In this document: positions 1 through 7,934 of the stretch, piece by piece
How positions within the stretch are numbered: the first letter of the stretch is position 1
How the letters are laid out: each line of letters begins with the position of its first letter
Source of the DNA: a virus
Length of the DNA: 20,752 nucleotides
Virus record (IMG/VR): IMGVR_UViG_3300025098_000350
Span: 1-20,752 of that record
Reading direction: 5' to 3' (one strand)
Made by a program: the position numbers and the translations under genes
Notes under the pieces: model-generated
The model's input: the letters and a program-made list of their open reading frames with translations, nothing else
Database searches by the model: none
Told to the model about the DNA's origin: nothing

Positions 1-93
1 CAAAAGTATAAAAGTGGCGAAATAGAACTGGACGAGACAAGGAGACAGGTAAATGACCGAGCCGGTGGCATCAACCCTCCAACCTGGCAGTAA
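1..93 (+). CDS. possible C-terminal end of an upstream phage gene (partial)
   Basis: Reading frame 1 is open from the first base to a TAA at 91-93 and gives about 30 residues rich in charged amino acids (GEIELDETRRQVNDRAGG in the middle). The other two plus frames close within 25 bases, so this is the only frame that could carry an incoming gene. It would overlap the next gene by 41 bases. I do not recognise a family. An open frame this short can occur by chance, so this is only a possibility; the sequence left of the window would decide it. Confidence 0.3.
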   Translation, partial: QKYKSGEIELDETRRQVNDRAGGINPPTWQ

Positions 94-238
94 CGATGAA
101 ACGCTTGCTCTTATGGAAGCATTCGAAATGCCAATGACGCGAGAAACATATCTTGAGTTAGCCTTTATGGGCGAGGCTCCAGACGAACTGTCGGCAGAGC
201 AAGAAGCCGATTTGCCGGAGCAATTTAGGAAAGACTGA
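53..238 (+). CDS. small acidic hypothetical protein
   Basis: This 61-residue acidic protein has no recognisable domain, no membrane segment and no cysteine. The ATG follows a good ribosome binding site (AAGGAG, 8 bases upstream). The stop lies just before the ATG of the large virion-type protein, so the two are probably co-transcribed and translationally linked. In podoviruses small head-tail or scaffold-type proteins often sit here, but nothing in the sequence assigns a role. That the gene is real is supported by the binding site and tight packing; its function is unknown. Confidence 0.65.
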   Translation: MTEPVASTLQPGSNDETLALMEAFEMPMTRETYLELAFMGEAPDELSAEQEADLPEQFRKD

Positions 239-240
239 AC

Positions 241-3200
241 ATGAGTGTGCTTGGTGACGAAACCATAGGCCCAGAGCCACAACAACCAATGGTGGCCCCC
301 GCTGTTGTTGAGGAAATGACGCCCCCAGTCGAGCCGGAGCAAGAAGGTGTTGAGGTTGCTGGCCCCGGTCGGCTTGGTGCCGCCGCCGGTCGTTTTATTC
401 AGCGCAACACACCAGGCATTGGCGAGTTCGCAGACGTTACCACCCGCCCCGGAAATGATGGCGTATCAGACGCCGCTGCCGGTCGAGCCGCGCAAACCCT
501 ACAATCTACCGGGACAATGCCACTAGCGGTCGTTGACAAGGGCGATATCATTACGCGACCGGCTACCGCTGAAGAGATGGCCGAGTTGACCAAGTACCGT
601 GAGGAAGGCGTTGACCTTCCCGGCATTGATGTCATCCTGCCCAACCTGTCGAAGATTGGCATCGGTCACAACAATGCCCCACCAGACCAAACACTTTCAG
701 CAAGTGACCTTTCACCAGAAGAACTGGACTTGCGCCGTCTTATCACGGCCACCTTTGATGCCTACAAGGATACGGTCGCGTCTAGTGGTCAGCGCATTCT
801 AAGAAAAGGTGACCGTGGGTTTGCGGACATCATAGCAGATGCTGACCAGATTGGTTCTGTTGATATCTTCCTAGACCTAATGAACCGCAAGCCTGGGGAC
901 CGGCCATTCACAGATAGCGAGTTACTTGCGGCACGGCGCACCACCGCTGCCCTGCAAATGGAGACATTGCGTTTAATCCGAAAAGCTAAAGAAACTGGTG
1001 ACCCAATTGACAAGGCCCGCGCAGCCCAAGCATTTGCCCTAGAGGGTTATGCCAGTATTCAGCTAGTTGGAGTGCAAGAAGACATTGGGCGTATACAGGT
1101 GTCCAATAAGATTATTAGTTCTCCAAGCAGAGAACGTACTGATGCTATGCGGACTGTGCTAGAAAACCGAGGCGTGAACCCTGGAGCCACGGCGCTAATT
1201 GATGCTACCAATGTTGACCAGTTCTTAGAGGCCAATGGCGGCGAGGCTGCAATTGACTTCATGCTCCAAGTTTATGAGGACTTGCCGACCGACATGTCTC
1301 GGCACGAGTTTGCACGGCGCGGTATATTCCGGCGCGGTGCGGATATGCTGATAGAAATTTACCAATCGGCATTGCTGTCCAACCCTCTCACGCATTCGTA
1401 CAATGCGGCAAGTACAATGGTGATGCTTGAGACATTAATGGTTGAGCGCATGTTAGAGGGTCGGCCTAAAGAGGCATTCGCCATGCTAACCGCTCAAGCC
1501 AAGTATCTTCCCCAGGCATTCCGCGCCGGGTGGTCAGCATTAAAAAATGAAGGCGTAGTGTCTGGCACCCAGACTAAAATGGACGTTAACATGCGGGCTA
1601 TCTCTCGGCAGGGCGCTGGCTTGAGAAATGCGGCTGAAGGCGGTAGCGGTTTTGAAAGCACGGCAGCTAGTTTCTTTGATGGTTTTGGCATTATGATGCG
1701 CTTGCTAGGCTTTCGGCCAATGCTGGCAATGGACGAGACATTTAAGGCGATGGCGCGTGGCATGCAAGTTGAGGCGCTTGCTGTGCGGGCGCAAACTGAA
1801 CGCTACCGAGCCGGAATTGATGCGGGTGAAACTCCAGAAGTGGCGCATAATGAAGCCGCCGCCGCACATCTTCGCACCCTGCATTCTCGCAGCGCTTTTG
1901 ACGAGGGCGAGAACTTTGCTCAGATGGCCACGTTCCAAGATGACCTTAGTGGTGTTATGGCTCAAGCACAGGGATTGTTCTCTCATCCTATTATTAAGAT
2001 TTGGGTGCCATTCTACAAAACGCCTACGCAAGTTATGCGCCGGATTATGGAGCGCACACCGATGGGCCTTGCTATGCCTAGCGTCATGCGGGACAAATTA
2101 ATAAACGGCACCAACGCCGACCGCCGGGAAGCCTTGGCGCGTATATCAACCGGGTCCGCTATCTTCGGCACCTTAATGTATACCGGCACAGGTGGCGTTA
2201 GTGATGACTTCACCATGACCGGGTATGGGCCAACCGATGCCAAACAACGCCGGACTTGGCTGCAAAACCACGAACCTTATTCAGTCGGTATACGCAAGAA
2301 AGACGGTTCCTGGGATTGGATAAGCTACGCCCGGTATGACCCGTTCTCAGGCATCTTGGCTGCATCAATGGATACCGCCGAGGTGTTGCAGTATTCTGAT
2401 GACACAGACACCGCCGACAATCTGATGCTGAACGGTGCAATTGCAGTCACCCGGTATGTAGGCACCGCTCTTCCAATGTTGCAATTCGTTGGCGAACTGG
2501 TGGACGTTGCCGGGTCACCGTATGAAGAGCATAATAGCAAGGTGGCGCGGATCCGGCAGCTTATGACTAAGCAAGTAACATCAGCGGCTCTCATCACTTC
2601 TCAGCAAGTCGCGACAGCCGGTCTAGGCTCCCAGGGCATGTTGGCCACCTTTGAGCGTTACATTGACCCTACAGCGCGTGACAGCCGCCCAGAGAACCAA
2701 TACGACCGAGTGCCGGGGTTTGGCCTACAGCCAGAGATACGGGGCATGTACGAGGCTATGCAATACGTGCGGTCTAGAACCCCAGGTCTATCGCAAGACT
2801 TGCCGCCAAAGCGGAACCGTTGGTTTGAGATACAGATGCAAGGCCCACAAGATGGTGGAGCCTGGCGCATGGTCACGCCAATGCGGGTCTTAAACAAGCC
2901 CGGCGCTAACACAATCAACGCAGAACTGAACCGGCTTAAGCTGGGGTTTAAGAACTTGCCCAACTCAATGGGCGAAAGCATGTTGCGCCTTAACGGTGAG
3001 CAATACGAGCGGTATATTGAACTGTACAATTACCCGGCTAATTCAAAATACGCCAACGAACTATTCGGCCCTGACAAAAACGTATGGCCACCAAACGTCT
3101 TGGGAGCAATGCTGGAGTTCATCAGCCCTCGCGGAGAACAGCATGACGTTTATAAAGACCTAGTGCCGGGCAAGCAGATAGAGATACTGAACGGCGTCAA

Positions 3201-3411
3201 TGGCACATACATGGGTATCGCCAAGCAGCTTATGCTTTTAGAATTCGATGACCTACGCGCCCAAGTGGACAAGGTGAAGAACTACAAGGACTATCGCGGT
3301 CGCAATCCCAGAAGCATTGGCCCAGCTACAGACGCCCAGATGAGAGCCGCCGACCGTAAGAACCAGAACTTGGTCAACTCAACCACAATGGATGAGTTAC
3401 TAGAACAATGA
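241..3411 (+). CDS. very large virion-associated protein, probable internal or ejected virion protein
   Basis: This 1056-residue protein is the largest in the window and lies directly upstream of the tail fibre gene, the place podoviruses reserve for internal virion proteins ejected with the DNA. The first 120 residues are low in complexity and rich in Pro, Glu, Ala and Gly. A short motif IGIGHNNAPPDQ lies near residue 139. The middle is mainly helical, with a hydrophobic SNPLTHSYNAASTMVMLE stretch near residue 380. A segment near residue 586, IKIWVPFYKTPTQVM, resembles a conserved stretch I associate with large phage proteins of this kind. I see no lysozyme, transglycosylase or polymerase motif. 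The start ATG follows the previous stop by two bases. The role as an ejected protein is inferred from size and position; the family assignment is from memory and uncertain. Confidence 0.6.
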   Translation: MSVLGDETIGPEPQQPMVAPAVVEEMTPPVEPEQEGVEVAGPGRLGAAAGRFIQRNTPGIGEFADVTTRPGNDGVSDAAAGRAAQTLQSTGTMPLAVVDKGDIITRPATAEEMAELTKYREEGVDLPGIDVILPNLSKIGIGHNNAPPDQTLSASDLSPEELDLRRLITATFDAYKDTVASSGQRILRKGDRGFADIIADADQIGSVDIFLDLMNRKPGDRPFTDSELLAARRTTAALQMETLRLIRKAKETGDPIDKARAAQAFALEGYASIQLVGVQEDIGRIQVSNKIISSPSRERTDAMRTVLENRGVNPGATALIDATNVDQFLEANGGEAAIDFMLQVYEDLPTDMSRHEFARRGIFRRGADMLIEIYQSALLSNPLTHSYNAASTMVMLETLMVERMLEGRPKEAFAMLTAQAKYLPQAFRAGWSALKNEGVVSGTQTKMDVNMRAISRQGAGLRNAAEGGSGFESTAASFFDGFGIMMRLLGFRPMLAMDETFKAMARGMQVEALAVRAQTERYRAGIDAGETPEVAHNEAAAAHLRTLHSRSAFDEGENFAQMATFQDDLSGVMAQAQGLFSHPIIKIWVPFYKTPTQVMRRIMERTPMGLAMPSVMRDKLINGTNADRREALARISTGSAIFGTLMYTGTGGVSDDFTMTGYGPTDAKQRRTWLQNHEPYSVGIRKKDGSWDWISYARYDPFSGILAASMDTAEVLQYSDDTDTADNLMLNGAIAVTRYVGTALPMLQFVGELVDVAGSPYEEHNSKVARIRQLMTKQVTSAALITSQQVATAGLGSQGMLATFERYIDPTARDSRPENQYDRVPGFGLQPEIRGMYEAMQYVRSRTPGLSQDLPPKRNRWFEIQMQGPQDGGAWRMVTPMRVLNKPGANTINAELNRLKLGFKNLPNSMGESMLRLNGEQYERYIELYNYPANSKYANELFGPDKNVWPPNVLGAMLEFISPRGEQHDVYKDLVPGKQIEILNGVNGTYMGIAKQLMLLEFDDLRAQVDKVKNYKDYRGRNPRSIGPATDAQMRAADRKNQNLVNSTTMDELLEQ

Positions 3412-3436
3412 CAAATCACCCAAAACAGTGTACAAT
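3408..3436 (+). promoter_or_regulatory. candidate sigma-70 type promoter before the tail fibre gene
   Basis: ATGACA at 3408-3413 and TACAAT at 3431-3436 each match the -35 and -10 consensus at five of six positions and are separated by exactly 17 bases. The -35 box overlaps the end of the large virion gene. The expected start of transcription is about 3443, leaving a leader of about 15 bases that still contains the AGGAAGG ribosome binding site at 3444-3450. It would drive the tail fibre and lysis genes. This is sequence matching only, and the very short leader is a point against it. Confidence 0.4.
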
Positions 3437-3457
3437 CATTAATAGGAAGGATTGGTA

Positions 3458-5371
3458 ATGGCCACTTTTGCAATCAGCGCAGTCACGCGCAAAGCCCAGG
3501 CCACGGCCAATGGCTCAACCACTGAGTTCTCGTTTAGCTTCTCTGTAAACACTGAGGCTGATGTAGCGGTGTTTGTCGGCACTACGCTTAAGACAATCAG
3601 CACACACTACACGGTCAGCATAACTTCCAGCACCGGCGCGGGGTCTATCACCTTCACGTCAGGCAATACGCCAACGAACGGCCAGATAGTCACAATAATG
3701 TCCAAGACTGCACTGGCCCGGTCAAGTGTGTACACATCCGGCGGCACGATAAATGCCACCAGCCTAGAGACAGACTTCGACACAAACATGATGCTGTTCC
3801 AGCAACAAGACGAGCGCCTAGACCGCACCTTGATTGCCCCGGTTGATGACGCCACCAGCATCGATATGACCCTGCCAAACAAGGACGCCCGCAAGGGCAA
3901 GGTCTTGGGGTTTGACAGTTCAACCGGCAACCCAGAAGCCACCCAGCAGGTTACCGGGGCGGCGGTCAATGTGTCCACCGTATCGGCTGGAGGTTCAGCA
4001 ACGGCATCTGTTTCTGTTAGCGGCGGCACGGCTACGTTTGCTTTAGGCATTCCGACCGGCGCAACAGGTGCCACTGGTGCCACAGGCGCAGCGGGCGGCG
4101 GCATGGCTGAACTCAGTTCGGACAGTTCGCCCCAGCTTGGCGGGGCACTTGATGTTGTGACACATGACATTGTTACAACAAGTAACCGCGACATAGAGCT
4201 TGCACCGAACGGAACTGGCAAAACTGTTCTTAAAGGCAACGATAACCCCGGCACTTTAGTATTTAACTGTGAAAACAACAGCCACGGCCAAACGGTAATA
4301 GCACAACCGCATTCCGCAAGTGTAACTAACACACTGACATTGCCAGCGGGCGGCAACCAGACATTAGTTGGCACGGCGGGCGCAACTTTTACAGGTGATG
4401 TGACTGTGCCAGATGGTGACCTCATTTTGGGTAGTACTGCTATAACAGCTACAGCAGCAGAAATTAATCTTATAGATGGAGGTACTGCCAGAGGAACTAC
4501 AGCCGTAGCTGATGGGGATGGTTTTCTCACCAATGATGGTGGGACTATGAGAATGACTAAAGTAGATACTTTAGCTACTTATATAAATACCAAAGTTGGC
4601 GCAACAGCTGTTGTTTTTCCCTCAAACTGGGCATCACCAACAAACACTTATACTTCGTCAGGTACATGGAGCAAAGGGTCTTTGTCTGACGATGATTATG
4701 TTTGGGTTTACTTGTTAGGCTCTGGTGGCGGGGGCGGCTGTTACGATGGAGCCGATACTAATGGTGGAGATGGGGGGTCTGCGACGCTTCTCTACGGTAA
4801 AGCTAGCTTATTTAATGGTGGAGCGTATGTTATTGGGGCCGCGAAAGCCGGTAATGCTGGCGGCACTAACGCTTATAGCGGTACTACTCCAAATGCTTCA
4901 ACATTTACTCTTTCCTCAGCAAATGGAAGTTTAGTATTTTCAACTGCAGGGGATTCAAACACTACCTCGGATAGAGTTATAGAAATAACTTCGGGTTCTT
5001 TAGACGTTATTAGTAACACTGGTGATGATTTTACGTTAGTTTCACAAACGCAGTCGGGGAGTATTTTTAGTAGCTCCTCCGTTTTGCCAACTGGGGTTGC
5101 TTATGTATACCGTGCGGCGGGAAAAACGTACCATGGAAGTAATCGTGGTGTTGAGCATAGTTTGTTTGGGGGAGGTAATGGAGGTGCTTACAAAAACGGC
5201 GGCACTCTTACGTCATTGCCGGGAACCAGTGAGTTCTCTGGGGCAGGAGGTGCAGCAGCAACAACAGGAACAGACGGGTCTTCGCCGGGAGGTGGCGGTG
5301 GTGGGTCAAAAAACTCCAGCAATGCTGGTGGCACAGGTGCAGCAGGAAACATGAGGGTTTATCATGTCTAA
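3458..5371 (+). CDS. tail fibre protein with T7-type N-terminal domain and glycine-rich C-terminus
   Basis: The protein has 637 residues. Residues 1 to about 150 fit the T7 gp17 N-terminal tail-fibre domain, which anchors the fibre to the tail of podoviruses (starting MATFAISAVTRKAQ and ending in a helical FQQQDERLDRTL segment). A short collagen-like GATGATGATG run lies near residue 204. Near residue 328 is a TATAAEINLIDGG segment of a type repeated in many marine phage tail proteins. From about residue 420 there are glycine-rich runs separated by beta-type sequence, ending in GGGGGG and a short tail. The ATG at 3458 is chosen over the TTG two codons earlier because AGGAAGG lies seven bases before it and relatives start with MATF. 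GC content falls from about 55% (3961-4020) to 37-40% (4441-4500, 4921-4980), which suggests a distal half acquired separately. The distal part should bind the host receptor. Confidence 0.88.
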   Translation: MATFAISAVTRKAQATANGSTTEFSFSFSVNTEADVAVFVGTTLKTISTHYTVSITSSTGAGSITFTSGNTPTNGQIVTIMSKTALARSSVYTSGGTINATSLETDFDTNMMLFQQQDERLDRTLIAPVDDATSIDMTLPNKDARKGKVLGFDSSTGNPEATQQVTGAAVNVSTVSAGGSATASVSVSGGTATFALGIPTGATGATGATGAAGGGMAELSSDSSPQLGGALDVVTHDIVTTSNRDIELAPNGTGKTVLKGNDNPGTLVFNCENNSHGQTVIAQPHSASVTNTLTLPAGGNQTLVGTAGATFTGDVTVPDGDLILGSTAITATAAEINLIDGGTARGTTAVADGDGFLTNDGGTMRMTKVDTLATYINTKVGATAVVFPSNWASPTNTYTSSGTWSKGSLSDDDYVWVYLLGSGGGGGCYDGADTNGGDGGSATLLYGKASLFNGGAYVIGAAKAGNAGGTNAYSGTTPNASTFTLSSANGSLVFSTAGDSNTTSDRVIEITSGSLDVISNTGDDFTLVSQTQSGSIFSSSSVLPTGVAYVYRAAGKTYHGSNRGVEHSLFGGGNGGAYKNGGTLTSLPGTSEFSGAGGAAATTGTDGSSPGGGGGGSKNSSNAGGTGAAGNMRVYHV

Positions 5372-5636
5372 AACTTGGTACAATAAAACAACAGGTGATG
5401 GCGCAGTCTTTGATGACGCAGAGGATATGGCTAATTGGCCTGACTTTCAAGCAGACCCAGTGACTGCAACTGCAACCCAAGTACGAGCGCAGCGTGACGA
5501 ACTGTTAGAGGCGTCTGACAAAATGGCACTAGCTGACAGGATTACAGACGAGTGGCGCACGTATCGACAAGCCTTGCGTGATTTGCCAGCGCAGTCGGGC
5601 TTTCCTGATGTAACCTTTCCGGTGGCACCGAGCTGA
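5364..5636 (+). CDS. phage tail fibre assembly chaperone-like protein
   Basis: This 90-residue protein ends with the pattern RDELLEASDKMALADRIT followed by EWRTYRQALRDLPAQSGFP, which is characteristic of the phage tail assembly chaperone family (Phage_tail_APC, Pfam PF16778 from memory) that often follows tail fibre genes. The N-terminal part contains YNKTTGDGAVFDDAEDMANW. The start overlaps the end of the tail fibre gene by eight bases, so expression is probably coupled to it. The position directly after a fibre gene agrees with a role in folding or assembling the fibre, although proteins with this domain are also found as C-terminal parts of fibres. I am confident of the family and less sure of the exact function. 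Confidence 0.78.
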   Translation: MSKTWYNKTTGDGAVFDDAEDMANWPDFQADPVTATATQVRAQRDELLEASDKMALADRITDEWRTYRQALRDLPAQSGFPDVTFPVAPS

Positions 5637-5824
5637 TGGATAAAAGAACTGTAGCCAGCGCACATGAGCGTATCGATGGAATAGACAACAGGCTCGTTGC
5701 ACTTGAGGTGCGGCTTGAAGAAAGATGGCTGGAGCAACTGCACAGAATGCGTAGGCTAGAACATATTATTTTAGGGTCAGCCGCCGCCACAATCGCCCTG
5801 CTTCTCAGCCTAATAATGGAGTAA
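5636..5824 (+). CDS. XhlA-like small membrane protein with coiled coil
   Basis: Residues 1 to about 40 of this 62-residue protein form a charged heptad-like helix (HERIDGIDNRLVALEVRLEE). A single transmembrane helix near the C-terminus follows (residues 44-60, IILGSAAATIALLLSLI). This layout matches XhlA-type lysis-associated membrane proteins, which work with holins. The ATG overlaps the stop of the chaperone gene by one base (TGATG). It opens a run of small membrane-related genes that ends in the holin and endolysin, which supports a role at the inner membrane during lysis. The topology is clear; the XhlA relationship is inferred from layout rather than from strong identity. Confidence 0.6.
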   Translation: MDKRTVASAHERIDGIDNRLVALEVRLEERWLEQLHRMRRLEHIILGSAAATIALLLSLIME

Positions 5825-5828
5825 AGAC

Positions 5829-5951
5829 ATGGTAACTATCGTGGACCTTAACCCTCATCTTCGTACAATTAACAAACGTACCGATGATGTTGAACAGCCA
5901 AAGCCTGAGAAGCGGAAGCGCGGACGGCCCAAGAAAACTGACAAGAAGTAA
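5829..5951 (+). CDS. 40-residue protein with an AT-hook
   Basis: An ATG at 5829, preceded by GGAG seven bases upstream, opens a 40-codon frame ending in TAA at 5949-5951. The N-terminal half is neutral (MVTIVDLNPHLRTINKR). The C-terminal half is strongly basic and contains KRKRGRPKK at residues 28-36, whose GRP core is the classic AT-hook that inserts into the minor groove of AT-rich DNA. It exactly fills the space between the XhlA-like gene and the next gene, which argues that it is a true gene despite its size. A role in DNA condensation or regulation is inferred from the motif alone. Confidence 0.6.
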   Translation: MVTIVDLNPHLRTINKRTDDVEQPKPEKRKRGRPKKTDKK

Positions 5952-5956
5952 ATGAC

Positions 5957-6463
5957 ATGCCCATTGCGGAGATTTTAGTCGGCATCAGCCTGGTCAAGGC
6001 ATCAGCCTCGGCCATTAAGGAAGGTTGTTCAGCCGCTAAGTCTCTCAGCGATATGGCCAGTTCTGTTGATGCTCTATTCGAGGGCACCAAACAGGTTCAG
6101 AAGGCACGGGCCAATCACTCCGGCATGTCCATCAAGGACCAGCTTGGTGCAGGGTCAGCGGCTCAAGAAGTCATAGATGCCCGCTTGGCTAAGGAGCTAT
6201 TGCATGAGGCCCGCATGGCTATCTCAATGAGATTTGGACCGGCAGCATGGACCGAAATTGTTCAGCTTCAGCAAGCTAGGGACAAGGAAGCAAAGCGTCT
6301 GGCGGCGGTTGAGGCGCAAGCTCGGTTAGAAAAGCGCGAGGCAATACAAGGCGTGTTCATTGTGATTGCCAGCGTGGTCATAGGCATCACCATCATTGCC
6401 GTCATCGGTGCGGTAATCTGGGCAAGCCAGCAAGTGCCACCGCCAGCGGAGGGGGTGCGATGA
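5957..6463 (+). CDS. hypothetical phage protein with C-terminal membrane anchor
   Basis: This 168-residue protein begins with a hydrophobic, alanine-rich segment (residues 1-30). A middle part contains SIKDQLGAGSAAQEVIDARLAKELLHEA and RFGPAAWTEI, then a long charged helix (residues 100-130, rich in Lys, Glu, Ala and Arg). One strong transmembrane segment follows (residues 133-155, FIVIASVVIGITIIAVIG). The pattern matches a family I recall from marine podoviruses of alphaproteobacteria, where it also sits between tail and lysis genes and has no known function. It is probably anchored in the inner membrane with a long coiled-coil arm. The last four bases overlap the next start codon. Confidence 0.68.
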   Translation: MPIAEILVGISLVKASASAIKEGCSAAKSLSDMASSVDALFEGTKQVQKARANHSGMSIKDQLGAGSAAQEVIDARLAKELLHEARMAISMRFGPAAWTEIVQLQQARDKEAKRLAAVEAQARLEKREAIQGVFIVIASVVIGITIIAVIGAVIWASQQVPPPAEGVR

Positions 6464-6726
6464 TGATACCCGTACTGGTTTTATCTGTGACTATGGCCGG
6501 GCTGTTAGACCCGCCGACCGTGGTTTGCCATCTGTGGAAACGCCTTGAAATAAACGAGGTCAAGCAGTGTATTTATCGGGGGCCAAACAAGACGTTCTAC
6601 ACGCACTTCGTCACAAACAGTTACCGCGAATGTGTCCCCACTTTTAACTGTCCATACAACCGCAAAGACAAGACCCCGTCAGTGCAAGACATCTTGCGGG
6701 GCATAAATGAAGGGTTCTCCAAATGA
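6460..6726 (+). CDS. small, probably exported, cysteine-containing protein
   Basis: The first 17 residues of this 88-residue protein are hydrophobic (MMIPVLVLSVTMAGLL) and look like a short signal sequence or anchor. Four cysteines follow at residues 23, 37, 58 and 64, which could form two disulfides in the periplasm. The motif CIYRGPNKTFYTHFVTN lies in the middle. There is no lipobox cysteine close to the hydrophobic segment, so it is unlikely to be an outer-membrane spanin of the lipoprotein type. The start ATGATGA overlaps the previous stop, and its own stop overlaps the next ATG. I do not know its function; the lysis-region position hints at an envelope role. Confidence 0.62.
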   Translation: MMIPVLVLSVTMAGLLDPPTVVCHLWKRLEINEVKQCIYRGPNKTFYTHFVTNSYRECVPTFNCPYNRKDKTPSVQDILRGINEGFSK

Positions 6727-6941
6727 CACTAGAAGAAAAGCACCACCTTAACTATGAAATATACCAACGCAACCGGCGGCACATGTGCTGGGGTGCAATG
6801 GTAATGATGCTGATATGCACCGCTGCAACGGTCTATGACCCGGCGCGTATGGAAGCCGCCGAGAGTATCCTGATGGCGCAGTACCTAGCGCTGTCCGCAT
6901 TGGTTGGAGCCTACTTCGCTGTCGGGCACAAAGAAGCATGA
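6723..6941 (+). CDS. two-helix membrane protein, candidate holin accessory
   Basis: The 72-residue protein has two predicted membrane helices, about residues 21-38 (MCWGAMVMMLICTAATVY) and 49-68 (ILMAQYLALSALVGAYFAVG). They are joined by a short acidic loop and preceded by a charged N-terminus (NYEIYQRNRRH). It overlaps the preceding gene by four bases and the holin gene by four. Size, topology and position next to the holin would suit an antiholin or second holin, but no sequence signature decides this. Similar proteins occur, as far as I recall, in marine podoviruses. Confidence 0.62.
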   Translation: MTLEEKHHLNYEIYQRNRRHMCWGAMVMMLICTAATVYDPARMEAAESILMAQYLALSALVGAYFAVGHKEA

Positions 6942-7345
6942 GCATTGTAAGCGCACTCATAGCCCCGCTTACCGGCGTTCTAGACAAGGTTGTTCCTGAC
7001 GCTACAGAGCGGGCACGGTTGGCCCATGAGATAGCCACCATGTCAGACCAACACGCGCAACAAGCACTGTTGGCCCAGCTAGAAATCAACAAGGCCGAGG
7101 CGGCGTCAGGCTCCACATTTAAAGGCGGGTGGCGTCCGGCAGTAGGTTGGGTCTGCGCGGCGTCCTTTGCGTACAATTTCCTAGTGTACCCTATAGCGGG
7201 TGCATTGTACGGCATCTATGGCTTTTACGAGTGGGCCGAGGTTGCCCCGGTCCTAGACATGGGGCCGATGATGACCGTTCTAGGCGGCATGCTTGGGATT
7301 GGTGGGTTGCGTACCTACGAGAAGCAGAAGGGACTGACCAAGTGA
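6938..7345 (+). CDS. holin with three transmembrane segments (GTA_holin_3TM type)
   Basis: This 135-residue protein fits the family of three-helix holins also used by alphaproteobacterial gene transfer agents. After an N-terminal amphipathic part (SALIAPLTGVLDKVVPDATE) comes a long charged helix and the typical KGGWRPAVGWVCAASFAYNF segment, whose Gly-Trp-Arg-Pro stretch leads into the first strong membrane helix. Further hydrophobic segments follow (near residues 88-98 and 109-124). It ends with the usual short RTYEKQKG tail. It would make the inner-membrane lesions that let the endolysin, two genes downstream, reach the peptidoglycan. The start overlaps the previous gene by four bases (ATGA). 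Confidence 0.85.
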   Translation: MSIVSALIAPLTGVLDKVVPDATERARLAHEIATMSDQHAQQALLAQLEINKAEAASGSTFKGGWRPAVGWVCAASFAYNFLVYPIAGALYGIYGFYEWAEVAPVLDMGPMMTVLGGMLGIGGLRTYEKQKGLTK

Positions 7346-7467
7346 CAACAGACAAGGTCATACCGATGCCCAAGCGGTCGGACCTGGATGAGCAGTTCAT
7401 AATTTTGGAAGCCCAACGGCGTGAGGTTGAGCGCCAGAAGAAGCTAATTGAGGAGATGTACAAATGA
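7342..7467 (+). CDS. 41-residue coiled-coil protein between holin and endolysin
   Basis: A GTG at 7342 overlaps the holin stop (GTGA) and opens a 41-codon frame whose stop overlaps the endolysin ATG in the same way (ATGA). The product is highly charged, and its second half is a probable helix (LEAQRREVERQKKLIEEMYK). No membrane segment is present. The frame is open further upstream, but that would overlap the holin extensively. The coupled GTGA start makes the short form far more likely. It may be a small partner of the lysis proteins, but nothing proves that. Confidence 0.6.
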   Translation: MTTDKVIPMPKRSDLDEQFIILEAQRREVERQKKLIEEMYK

Positions 7468-7934
7468 CATACAAACTAGGCAAGGGCTCACTAGCCAAGC
7501 TGGTCGGCGTGGACGAGAGGCTGCAAGACATTGTTCACCGCGCCATCAAGGTAACCTCTCAGGACTTCAGCGTCATCTGTGGTTGCAGAACTATAGCCGA
7601 GCAAGAGGCACTGGTGGCAAAGGGTGCCAGCCAAACTATGAAGAGCAAGCATCTGTTGGGCTTGGCTGTTGACCTGATGGCCTATGTGAACGGTGGCCGG
7701 TGGGAACTGAACCTCTACGACGAGATAGCAGACGCCATGATTAAGGGGGTCCGCGAACACAACCGAGAGCGAGACACCAAGGTCAAGCTGCGTTGGGGTG
7801 CGGCTTGGACCGTGGACAGCATTGGCAATTGGGAGGGCAGTGCTGAGAATGCAATGAACTCTTACATTGACATACGCCGGTCGCAATCAAGACGGCCCTT
7901 CATCGATGCCCCACACTTTGAGTTAAGACTGTAA
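7464..7934 (+). CDS. endolysin, peptidase M15 family (cell wall endopeptidase)
   Basis: The 156-residue protein carries the zinc-peptidase signature of M15 D-Ala-D-Ala or L-Ala-D-Glu peptidases. SKHLLGLAVDL supplies zinc ligands His63 and Asp70, and PHFEL supplies His151 near the end. Between them is a WGAAW segment and the usual CRTIAEQEAL arginine-containing stretch near residue 41. The length is typical for a single-domain M15 phage endolysin with no cell-wall binding domain. It should cut the peptide stems of peptidoglycan at the end of infection. It lacks a signal peptide, in keeping with dependence on the upstream holin. The start overlaps the 41-residue gene by four bases. Confidence 0.9.
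   Translation: MTYKLGKGSLAKLVGVDERLQDIVHRAIKVTSQDFSVICGCRTIAEQEALVAKGASQTMKSKHLLGLAVDLMAYVNGGRWELNLYDEIADAMIKGVREHNRERDTKVKLRWGAAWTVDSIGNWEGSAENAMNSYIDIRRSQSRRPFIDAPHFELRL

Noticed and set aside
3607-4533. Long minus-strand open frame of 308 codons opposite the tail fibre gene
   Set aside because: It is antisense to a clear T7-type fibre gene and its Pro/Ala/Val-rich product mirrors the codon pattern of the plus strand. No ribosome binding site or known domain is seen.
7129-7467. Longer 112-codon version of the gene between holin and endolysin
   Set aside because: It would overlap the holin by over 200 bases. The GTGA-coupled 41-codon form explains the sequence better.
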